64,000 nt of DNA from Sandaracinaceae bacterium (lineage in GTDB: Bacteria; Myxococcota_A; Polyangia; Polyangiales; Sandaracinaceae), in assembly GCA_020633195.1 (NCBI GenBank), contig JACKEC010000015.1, forward strand, positions 62,001 to 126,000. The letters run 5' to 3'. Numbering within the stretch: position 1 is the first letter of the stretch; each line of letters opens with the position of its first letter. Positions 42,987 to 49,872 of this stretch are shown here, one piece after another. Below the pieces are notes generated by a model, which had not been told where the DNA came from, did not search any database, and worked only from the letters and a program-made list of their open reading frames with translations. A program made the position numbers and the translations under genes.

Positions 42987-43649
42987 TCAGCGCGTCGGGC
43001 CTCGCAGGGCGGTGAGGCTGCTCGCGATCCGCTCCGCGCTGAGGTCGTTCGGAGGGATCGGGGGCCCCGCGATCACCTCCACGCGCGGGCGGACCCGGCG
43101 GGGCAGCGATCGCATCGGCGCGCCCCGCATGCGCGAGAACGCGCTGCCCCACAGCCCGCGGAGGGCGACCGGCACGACGGGGACGGGCCGCCGCGCGACG
43201 ATCCGCTCGACGCCGGGGCGGATGGGCCCGAGCTCCCCGTCCGGGGTCATCGTCCCCTCGGGGAAGAGCATCACCAGCTCGCCCGCCTCGAGCGCGCGAT
43301 CGATCGCGGCGAGCGCTGCGTCGCGCATCGCCGGGTCCTCCTTCTGCGGCGCGATCGGGATCACGTGGTGCAGGTCGAAGAACCAACGGAACGCCGCCGA
43401 GCGCCAGTGGTGGTGGTGCATCACGAAGTGCGGCAGCCGCGGCAGCGCGAGCGCGACGAAGAGCCAGTCGATGAAGCTGACGTGGTTGCACACGATCAGC
43501 GCGGGGCCGCCCCGCGGGACGTTGGCCATGCCGCCGATGCGCAGCCGGTAGGCGCCTCGGAGCGCCGTCCCGAGCAGGGCGCGGATGGCGCGGCGCTTCA
43601 CGCGCTCGGAGCGAGGAGAGCGAGCGAGGGGGACGAGCGGTTCGTGCAT
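42987..43649 (-). CDS. 1-acyl-glycerol-3-phosphate acyltransferase family protein (PlsC-like)
   Basis: The product is 220 residues from the ATG at 43649. The N-H-x4-D box is VCNHVSFIDWL near residue 58, and the second signature is FPEGTMTPDG near 134-143. These are the acyl-CoA or acyl-ACP binding and catalytic motifs of glycerolipid acyltransferases. A mildly hydrophobic helix precedes the box, which fits association with the inner membrane. The length is near the family norm. The specific acceptor is unknown, because ornithine lipids and other acceptors are common in this family. It converges on the RsbW-like gene, 9 bp apart. Confidence 0.88.
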   Translation of the reverse strand: MHEPLVPLARSPRSERVKRRAIRALLGTALRGAYRLRIGGMANVPRGGPALIVCNHVSFIDWLFVALALPRLPHFVMHHHHWRSAAFRWFFDLHHVIPIAPQKEDPAMRDAALAAIDRALEAGELVMLFPEGTMTPDGELGPIRPGVERIVARRPVPVVPVALRGLWGSAFSRMRGAPMRSLPRRVRPRVEVIAGPPIPPNDLSAERIASSLTALRGPTR

Positions 43650-43785
43650 GCGAGGGGGCAGTGCAGCCCGCGTGCCGTGCGCGCGCCGCGCCGTCCGCGC
43701 CGCAAGGCGTGCACCGCGCTGCTCGCCGGCTGCACACGGTTGCCGTTTTCTTGCCCGCGCGGCGCGGGTCGGGCACGCCATCTCC

Positions 43786-44190
43786 ATGCTGCGACCGAGC
43801 ACCAGGGGGGGCCGCGAGGCCGACGCGACGCGGCCCGTGCGGACCGTGTTCTTGAAGCGCGGGGCGTCCACGACGCTCCACCACCACACGGAGCCCACGG
43901 CGTGGACCCACGTGGTGGCGGGCGAGATGGTCGACGAGCGCTGGCACCGCGGCGAGGACGGAGAGCTCGTCCACGAGCGCCGCGTGCTGCGGGGCGATCA
44001 GGCGCTCGCCGCGCCCGCCGACTCGCTGCACCGCGTCCGCGCGCTGAAGGACACGGCGTTCGTGACCACGTGCGCGGACGAGTGCAGCTGCGCTCGGGCG
44101 GCCGACGCCAAGGAGACGCGGGCCGCCCGCCTGGCGAGCGCGCGCGGCGACCGCAGCGCGCTCGTCACCGCCGTCGGCCGCCTGCTCTAG
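43786..44190 (+). CDS. Small cupin-fold protein
   Basis: The product is 134 residues from the ATG at 43786; longer in-frame starts overlap the acyltransferase and are Arg-rich. A cupin motif is visible at residues 30-60: TTLHHHTEPTAWTHVVAGEM with a run of His, a Glu and a later His (DSLHRVRALKD), suitable for binding one metal. A Cys trio (TTCADECSCAR) follows. This recalls cysteine-dioxygenase-like cupins, but the match is limited. Substrate unknown. A direct repeat begins at its stop codon. Confidence 0.7.
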   Translation: MLRPSTRGGREADATRPVRTVFLKRGASTTLHHHTEPTAWTHVVAGEMVDERWHRGEDGELVHERRVLRGDQALAAPADSLHRVRALKDTAFVTTCADECSCARAADAKETRAARLASARGDRSALVTAVGRLL

Positions 44191-44374
44191 TTTCGCGCCA
44201 AGCACCCGAAGGGAGCCAAGGGGCAGGTCGTCCGATCGAAAACCTCTTTGCCCCCTTTCGCGCCCTTCGCGCGAAGTTCCCAATTTCGCGCCAAGCACGC
44301 GAAGGGAGCCAAGGGGGTAGGTCGTCCGATCGAAAACCTCTTTGCCCCCTTTCGCGCCCTTCGCGCGAAATTCC
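44191..44374. repeat. 93-bp tandem repeat, two copies, with long inverted arms
   Basis: Units start at 44191 and 44284, each opening TTTCGCGCCAAGCAC, containing GAAGGGAGCCAAGGGG and then GTCGTCCGATCGAAAACCTC. Within a unit the beginning and the end (CCCCCTTTCGCGCCCTTCGC) are imperfect inverted copies, so each can fold into a long hairpin. The two units differ at only a few bases. They fill the gap between the cupin gene and the Cys-repeat gene. Confidence 0.88.
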
Positions 44375-44389
44375 TACGCGCGAAAATGC

Positions 44390-46060
44390 CTACGCGCGGC
44401 GACGACGCCGGGCGAGGACGAGCCCGAGGACGATCAGGCCCGCGAACGCGCCGCCCGCGGGGCTCCCGCTCGAGCCCGCGCGGCACGAGCAGCCGCCGTC
44501 GGACGTTCCGCCGCCGCCCGCGTCGGTGCCGATGACGACGCCGCCGTCGGGGTCCATCGTGGTGGCCGCGTCGACGCCCATCATGGTGCCCGCGTCGGTG
44601 TCCATCACGGTGCCCGCGTCGGTGTCCATCGTGGTGCCCGCGTCGGTGTCGGTCGGGCCCGCGTCGGGCACGCCCGCGTCCATCGCGACCTCGACCTCGC
44701 AGGCCATCGAGCAGCCGTCGCCGTCGGACGTGTTGCCGTCGTCGCAGGCCTCGGTCTCGTCGCAGAGGTCGCCGTCGCCACAGGTCGATCCCGCGCCCGC
44801 GGCGGTGCAATCCGCGTTGCACGCCCCGCACGCGTCGGTGAAGCCGTCGTCGCACGTCTCGGTCTCGGCGCAGACGACGCCGTCGCCGCACGTGGCGGCC
44901 GCGCCGGCCGCCGTGCAGTCGGCGTTGCAGGTGCCGCAGGCGTCGGTGAAGCCGTCGTCGCAGGCCTCGGTCTCTTCGCAGCGGTCGCCGTCGCCGCAGG
45001 TCGAGGCCGTGCCGGCCGCGGTGCAGTCGGCGTTGCAGGTGCCGCAGGCGTCGGTGAAGCCGTCGTCGCAGGCCTCGGTCTCCATGCACAGGGAGCCGTC
45101 ACCGCACGTCGAGCCGGTGCCCGCGGCCATGCAGTCGACGTTGCAGGAGCCGCAGGCGTCGGTGAAGCCGTCGTCGCAGGCCTCGAGCTCGGGGCACACC
45201 ACGCCGTCGCCGCAGCTCGCGCCGCTGCCGCCGCCCGTGCAATCGACGTTGCAGGTGCCGCAGGCGTCCGCGAAGCCGTCGTCGCAGGTCTCCCCGGTCT
45301 CCACGATGCCGTTGCCGCACACCGAGGGCGGGGCCGGGCCGGCCACCGAGAGCACGAGCCCGCGCGTGAGCGAGCCGGCCGCGGGGACCGCGACGCCCCA
45401 CTGGACCGCGAGCGCGAAGTCGCCGGGGCCGAACGGCAGGCCCGAGCCGTCGAGGTTGGTCGGCGTCGCGTCCTGGAGGCTGCGCAGGAACGTCGGGTAG
45501 GGGCCGACCTGGTACGCGTCGGGGACCGAGCCGAGGCCGGAGATGCGGATGGTCGTCGTCGCGTCGGTCACGTCGATGAAGCCGTCCACGAGCGCGGCGC
45601 TGTCGTTCAGGTTCGTGCCCGCGGCGTCGACGTCCACGTACGCGAACAGCTCGATCGCGATCGAGGTCGCGCCCGGGTTGGTCACCGTCAGCTCGGCCCC
45701 GAGCTGCGCGGTGCCCGGCCCGCTCGAGGCGAGCGTGTAGACCAGCGTGCCCCGCAGGCCCGTACCGAGGAAGTTCGTCCAGCCCAGCGTGGCGACGGCG
45801 CCCACGTACGTAGCCGTGTCGGGCGCGGGCAGCGGCCGCTCCGCCGCGAGGCCCGCGCCGCGGACGAAGAACCAGACCTGGTAGGTCTGGAGCGCCCCGC
45901 CCACCGTCAGCTGCGTCGTCGGTCCATCCGTCGCGTCGAAGGTGCTGACGGGCGTGTAGACCATCGAGTCGGTCCCGTCCGTGATCGTCCCTTGCGCCTG
46001 CGCGGTCGCGGCCATGCCGCCGAGGGCCATCACAAGGCCCAACGCCATCCATCGATTCAT
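44390..46060 (-). CDS. Secreted Cys-repeat (DUF4215) protein with MYXO-CTERM anchor
   Basis: The product is 556 residues from the ATG at 46060 (signal peptide ALGLVMALGGMAATAQA). Residues 25-255 are a beta-rich domain (LTVGGALQTYQVWFFVRG, LRGTLVYTLASSGPG). Five tandem 36-residue Cys repeats then follow (about 44,750-45,290 in DNA): ACDDGFTDACGTCNADCTAA, then TCGDG and a short linker. A final variant reads ACDDGNTSDGDGC. A DAG linker leads to the C-terminal CSCR, a hydrophobic helix and RRRRR, a classic MYXO-CTERM tail for sorting to the cell surface. Near-identity of the repeats points to recent amplification. Confidence 0.9.
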   Translation of the reverse strand: MNRWMALGLVMALGGMAATAQAQGTITDGTDSMVYTPVSTFDATDGPTTQLTVGGALQTYQVWFFVRGAGLAAERPLPAPDTATYVGAVATLGWTNFLGTGLRGTLVYTLASSGPGTAQLGAELTVTNPGATSIAIELFAYVDVDAAGTNLNDSAALVDGFIDVTDATTTIRISGLGSVPDAYQVGPYPTFLRSLQDATPTNLDGSGLPFGPGDFALAVQWGVAVPAAGSLTRGLVLSVAGPAPPSVCGNGIVETGETCDDGFADACGTCNVDCTGGGSGASCGDGVVCPELEACDDGFTDACGSCNVDCMAAGTGSTCGDGSLCMETEACDDGFTDACGTCNADCTAAGTASTCGDGDRCEETEACDDGFTDACGTCNADCTAAGAAATCGDGVVCAETETCDDGFTDACGACNADCTAAGAGSTCGDGDLCDETEACDDGNTSDGDGCSMACEVEVAMDAGVPDAGPTDTDAGTTMDTDAGTVMDTDAGTMMGVDAATTMDPDGGVVIGTDAGGGGTSDGGCSCRAGSSGSPAGGAFAGLIVLGLVLARRRRRA

Positions 46061-46245
46061 CGTGTTCCCCAAGCCAGAAGAGGCCCAACGCGAGCCGGGT
46101 CGACCGAGCTCGCAGCGCGCAGCGTACGCACGGCCCGCGCAGATACCCCCCGACGACCGTCGAAAAACGCACGCGTCGCGGATCGTCAGCGGTTTGTCGC
46201 GACCGGTCACGGCGCCCGCCCGGTCGGCGACGCATCGTCCCCCCC

Positions 46246-46626
46246 ATGAGCACGACGTTCGCAGCGCTGATCGTGGCCATGGGCCTCGGGCGCGTCACCA
46301 TCGGGCTGGCCCCCTTCGTCGCGGCCGCCCCCGTCTCCCGGATGCTCGGCTTCCCCGCCGCCCACGACACCCCGACCGCCCGGCTGATGGCGCGGATGTT
46401 CGGCGTCCGGGACGTCGGCCTCGGGGTGCTCGCCTTCTACGCTGTGCTCCACCCCGCGACGGCGGCGTTCATGTTCCTCTTCAACGCGTTCATGGACGCG
46501 GGCGACCTGGTCTCCATCGCGGTGCCCCTCGCGAAGCGCCAGGGCATCGACCGGGCGGCGCTCCAGAGCAGCGCGCTCGCGATCACCGGCGGCCTCGCGT
46601 GGCTCGCCGTCTGGTGGGCGCTGTAG
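46246..46626 (+). CDS. Small four-span membrane protein (DUF4267-like)
   Basis: The product is 126 residues with about four hydrophobic helices and little else. The motif RMFGVRDVGLGVLAFYAV resembles DUF4267-type membrane proteins. There is no signal peptide beyond the first helix. It ends 9 bp before the AraC regulator on the same strand, so the two probably form one unit, and the regulator may control it. The 185-bp region upstream, shared with the divergent Cys-repeat gene, should hold promoters. Confidence 0.75.
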   Translation: MSTTFAALIVAMGLGRVTIGLAPFVAAAPVSRMLGFPAAHDTPTARLMARMFGVRDVGLGVLAFYAVLHPATAAFMFLFNAFMDAGDLVSIAVPLAKRQGIDRAALQSSALAITGGLAWLAVWWAL

Positions 46627-46635
46627 GATCGACCC

Positions 46636-47628
46636 GTGCCGGCCGGGACCATCTCCACCGTGTTGCTCGCGCCCGTCGTGGCCGCGCTCCCCGAGGCGTC
46701 GCGCGCCGCGTTCTTTCGCGCCACCGACACCACGCCGGACGCGGTCCGCGATCCGGAGCAGCGGGTGAGCGCCGCGCAGTTCTGCGTGGCCTGGTCGGAG
46801 CTCGTGCGGTGGACCGGCGACCCGACCATCGCGCTGCGCATCGCGGAGGCCACGCCCGTCGGCGCGTTCGGGGTCGTCGAGTACCTCTGTCGGTGCCAGC
46901 CGACGCTGGGCGACGCGCTCCGCGCCTGGGTCCGCTACCTGAACATCCTCGACGACGCGGTGGTGGTCGGGCTCGTCGAAGAGGGCGACGCCGCCGCGGT
47001 GCGCGTCCTCGTCGAGAGCGAGGCGCCGGCCCCCGCGTCCCACGAGCTCTGCTTCGCGCTCCTCGTCCGGCAGGCCAAGGAGATCACCTCTGGGGACGCG
47101 TCCCCGATCGCGGTGGAGCTGACCCACGAGGCGCGCGTCGATCCAGCCCGCTACGCCCGGTGGTTCGGCGCCCCCGTGCGCTTCGGGAGCGCGGAGACTC
47201 AGCTCCTGTTCCCACGGGCCGCGCTCGACGCCCCGCTGCGCACCGCGGACGCGGGCCTCACCGCGGTCTTCGAAGGGCTCGTCGCCGAGCGCGAGGCGAC
47301 GCTGCACGAGGTGCCCTCGTTCGTCGCCGACGTCCGCCGCGAGGTGCAATTCGCGTTGCGCAACGGCGACGCGGGCGCGGACGGAGTCGCGGGGCGGCTC
47401 GGCCTCACCTCGCGGAGCCTCCAGCGGCGCCTCAAGGCCGAGGGCACGACGCTCTCGGAGCTCAAGCGCGACGTGCAGCAGGAGCTCGCCGGGCGCTACC
47501 TCGACGAGGGCCTCTCGACCGCCGAGATCTCGTTCCTGCTCGGCTTCTCGGAGCCGAGCGCGTTCTTCCGCGCGTTCAAGCGATGGACGGGGATCACCCC
47601 GATCGAGCGGCGCGCCCAAGCGACCTGA
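46636..47628 (+). CDS. AraC-family transcriptional regulator
   Basis: The product is 330 residues from a GTG at 46636. Residues 1-220 are an arabinose-binding-like N-terminal sensory domain of the OruR/QbsN type (AFGVVEYLCRCQPTLGDALR; LLFPRAALDAPL). The C-terminal 100 residues are two helix-turn-helix units: VAGRLGLTSRSLQRRLKAEG, then STAEISFLLGFSEPSAFFRA and FKRWTGITP, the hallmark AraC ending. It probably senses a small lipophilic ligand and controls the neighbouring membrane protein and hydrolase genes. Confidence 0.93.
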   Translation: MPAGTISTVLLAPVVAALPEASRAAFFRATDTTPDAVRDPEQRVSAAQFCVAWSELVRWTGDPTIALRIAEATPVGAFGVVEYLCRCQPTLGDALRAWVRYLNILDDAVVVGLVEEGDAAAVRVLVESEAPAPASHELCFALLVRQAKEITSGDASPIAVELTHEARVDPARYARWFGAPVRFGSAETQLLFPRAALDAPLRTADAGLTAVFEGLVAEREATLHEVPSFVADVRREVQFALRNGDAGADGVAGRLGLTSRSLQRRLKAEGTTLSELKRDVQQELAGRYLDEGLSTAEISFLLGFSEPSAFFRAFKRWTGITPIERRAQAT

Positions 47629-47652
47629 AGCCCACCACGAAAGGAGGCCGTC

Positions 47653-48657
47653 ATGGCCTCGAGCAGCGCCGCGCTCACTCGACCGAGCGCGAACGGTATC
47701 GATGCGTCCGTCCCGAGCCGCCCCTCCTACGAGGAGCACGACACGTGGCGCCGCTATCAGGCGTTCTTCCCGGACTCGATGCGCAGCCGCGACGCCGCCA
47801 CGACGCCCCGCGAGGAGCGCTGGTCCTGGCGCGGGCTCGACGTGCACCTCGACCGGCTCGGCGGTGAGGACGCGCGCCTCAAGGTCATCGTGCTCCACGG
47901 CGCGGGGGCGTACGGCCGCGTGATGGCGCCGGCGTCGGTGATCGCCCAGCGGCACGGCTACGCGACCGTCTCGCCGGACCTGCCCGGGTACGGGCTCACG
48001 TCGGTGCCGTGGTCGGAGATGGACTACGGGCTCTGGATCGACTGCGTCTGCGACCTCGTCGACCACGAGCTCGCGCGCGACGGGCTCCCGGTGGTGCTCT
48101 TCGGGGTGAGCCTCGGCGGGCTGCTCGCGTACCAGGTCGCGGCGCGCGACCCGCGCGTGCGGGGCGTCGTCGCGACGACGCTCTTCGATCCGCGCGAGCG
48201 CGTCGCGCGGGAGGACATCTCGCGCTTCCGGGTCCTCGGCTCGGCGGGGTTCTGGCTGCTCGACGCCCTCCGCCCGATCACCGACGGCTTGCCCCTGCCG
48301 ATGGCGCACGTCTCCAAGATGCACGCGATCTCGAACGACCCGGCGCTGAGCGCGCTGTGCGCCTCCGACCGCCTCGGCGGCGGCAGCTGGGTCCCCGCGC
48401 GCTTCCTCCGCACGCTCATGAGCGCGGCGCCCGCGGTCGAGCCCGAGGCGTTCGACCACTGCCCGATCCTCCTCGTGCACCCCGGCGAGGACCGCATGAC
48501 CGACATCGCGCTGAGCCGCCGCTTCTTCGATCGGCTCGCGTGCGACAAGCGCATGGTCGTGCTCGAGGGGGCGAGCCACATGCCCACGGAGCAGCCGGGC
48601 GTCGCGCAGATGGAGGCCTCGGTGCTGTCGTTCCTCGGCGCGCTCGCCGGCTCCTGA
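47653..48657 (+). CDS. Alpha/beta hydrolase (monoacylglycerol-lipase-like)
   Basis: The product is 334 residues; AAAGGAGG just upstream fixes the ATG at 47653. The oxyanion region is VIVLHGAGAYGRVM near residue 78. The nucleophile elbow is LFGVSLGGLLAYQ near 152-164, and the late acid and His are LVHPGEDRMTDI and LEGASHMPTEQ. There is no signal peptide, so it is cytoplasmic. Substrate unknown; lipid esters are plausible. It follows the AraC gene by 24 bp and a TCCTGACAGGA palindrome covers its stop codon. Confidence 0.88.
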   Translation: MASSSAALTRPSANGIDASVPSRPSYEEHDTWRRYQAFFPDSMRSRDAATTPREERWSWRGLDVHLDRLGGEDARLKVIVLHGAGAYGRVMAPASVIAQRHGYATVSPDLPGYGLTSVPWSEMDYGLWIDCVCDLVDHELARDGLPVVLFGVSLGGLLAYQVAARDPRVRGVVATTLFDPRERVAREDISRFRVLGSAGFWLLDALRPITDGLPLPMAHVSKMHAISNDPALSALCASDRLGGGSWVPARFLRTLMSAAPAVEPEAFDHCPILLVHPGEDRMTDIALSRRFFDRLACDKRMVVLEGASHMPTEQPGVAQMEASVLSFLGALAGS

Positions 48658-48728
48658 CAGGACGGTGGCGGGAGCCACGGCCGCGCCGGCCGCGCTCCGG
48701 GTCCTCCTGACACGCAGCTGTCAGGAGG
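48652..48728. promoter_or_regulatory. Repeated TCCTGACA palindromes, candidate operator or terminator
   Basis: TCCTGACAGGA (48652-48662) is a perfect palindrome. Forty bases on, CCTCCTGACA (48703-48712) and TGTCAGGAGG (48719-48728) form a perfect 10-bp inverted repeat with a 6-base spacer. The shared TCCTGACA word in the gap before the VOC gene suggests a regulator site, perhaps for the AraC or WYL protein. The second stem could also act as a terminator, though it lacks a T-run. Confidence 0.5.
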
Positions 48729-48785
48729 GGGGTGCCATCTCTTCTCTGCGTCGCGGAGGTCGCGGCGAGCAACGGGAGAAGAGAC

Positions 48786-49133
48786 ATGAGCAATCCGGTG
48801 GTCTGGTTCGAAGTGGTCGGCAGCGAGGGCAGCGAGCTTCGGTCGTTCTACGGCGACCTGTTCGGGTGGAGCTACGACGTCGACGACAAGATGGATTACG
48901 GGATGGTCGCGGCCGACGCGGGCCGCGGGATCCCGGGCGGCGTCGGCGGGGGCGAGCAGCAGCGCGTCACGTTCTACGTCGCGACCCCGAGCATCGAGGC
49001 GTCGCTGAAGCAGGCGCAGGAGCTCGGCGGCAAGGTCCTCATGCCGCGCACGGCGCTCCCCGGCGGGACCGTGCTCGGCATGTTCAGCGATCCCCAGGGC
49101 AACGCCGTGGGGCTCGTGGAAGAGGCCGCGTGA
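48786..49133 (+). CDS. VOC (glyoxalase/bleomycin-resistance) family protein
   Basis: The product is 115 residues with GGGAGAAGAG before the ATG at 48786. The vicinal-oxygen-chelate fold is shown by VVWFEVVGSEGSELRSFYGD followed by LFGWSYDVDD, the VTFYVATPSIEASLKQAQEL strand-helix, and the closing MFSDPQGNAVGLVEE. Members bind small molecules or act as metal-dependent lyases and dioxygenases. The usual metal ligands are not all obvious, so catalysis is uncertain. It lies 37 bp before the WYL regulator on the same strand, as VOC and WYL genes often do. Confidence 0.9.
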   Translation: MSNPVVWFEVVGSEGSELRSFYGDLFGWSYDVDDKMDYGMVAADAGRGIPGGVGGGEQQRVTFYVATPSIEASLKQAQELGGKVLMPRTALPGGTVLGMFSDPQGNAVGLVEEAA

Positions 49134-49170
49134 TGCGCGTCGGTCGGCGTATCCTCGCGAACGGCGACTC

Positions 49171-49872
49171 GTGCGACGCGCTGACCGGCTCTTTCAGATC
49201 ATCCAGCTGCTCCGCGGGCGGCGGCGCGCGGTCACCGCGCGCTGGCTCGCGGAGCAGCTCGAGGTCTCGGAGCGCACGATCTATCGCGACATCCGCGACC
49301 TCGTGGCGACGGGGACCCCCATCGAAGGCGCCGCCGGCGTCGGCTACTCGCTGCGCCGAGGCTACGACCTCCCCCCGCTGATGTTCGACGCCGAAGAGAT
49401 CGAGGCGCTGGTGCTCGGCGCGCGGGTGGTGGCCGCGTTCGGCGACGAGAAGCTCGCGCGCGCGGCGCGCTCCATCGTCTCCAAGGTCGAGGCGGTGCTG
49501 CCCAAGGCCCTCAAGCCCAAGCTCGCCGAGTCGGCGCTCTACGTGCCGCGCCTCGGCGAGGCCCCCGAGGGGCTGCTCACCGTGCGGGTGGCGATCACGG
49601 CCAAGCAGAAGCTGCGCGTGCGCTACGTCAAAGAGGACGGCGAGGTGTCGGAGCGCGTGCTCCGGCCGCTCGGCGCGTTCTTCTGGGGCCGCCGCTGGAC
49701 GGTGACCGCGTGGTGCGAGCTGCGCGACGGCTTCCGCAACTTCAGGCTCGACCGCATGGAGAGCGTCGAGCCGACCGGCGAGACCTTCACCGACGAGCCG
49801 GCTCGCTCGCTCGACGACTACCTGCGCTCGATCGGCCAGGACGTCGACGAAGACCCCGTCGTCGGCGGTTAG
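49171..49872 (+). CDS. HTH/WYL-domain transcriptional regulator (YafY type)
   Basis: The product is 233 residues from a GTG at 49171. The DeoR-like winged HTH is at residues 1-60 (LFQIIQLLRGRRRAVTARWL, LEVSERTIYRDIRDLVATG). The WYL domain is at about 135-215 (AKQKLRVRYVKEDGEVSERV, LGAFFWGRRWTVTAWCELRD with WTVTAW at the WYL position). WYL domains bind nucleotide or other small ligands. It probably regulates the VOC gene before it. The last codons overlap the stop of the permease gene on the other strand by 4 bp. Confidence 0.92.
   Translation: MRRADRLFQIIQLLRGRRRAVTARWLAEQLEVSERTIYRDIRDLVATGTPIEGAAGVGYSLRRGYDLPPLMFDAEEIEALVLGARVVAAFGDEKLARAARSIVSKVEAVLPKALKPKLAESALYVPRLGEAPEGLLTVRVAITAKQKLRVRYVKEDGEVSERVLRPLGAFFWGRRWTVTAWCELRDGFRNFRLDRMESVEPTGETFTDEPARSLDDYLRSIGQDVDEDPVVGG

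Noticed and set aside
43740..43785. Possible fifth copy of the dispersed element before the cupin gene
   Set aside because: It shares only a short TTTC...GCGCGGGTCGGG stretch with copy D and lacks the GGGGACGGAGTTCATC core.
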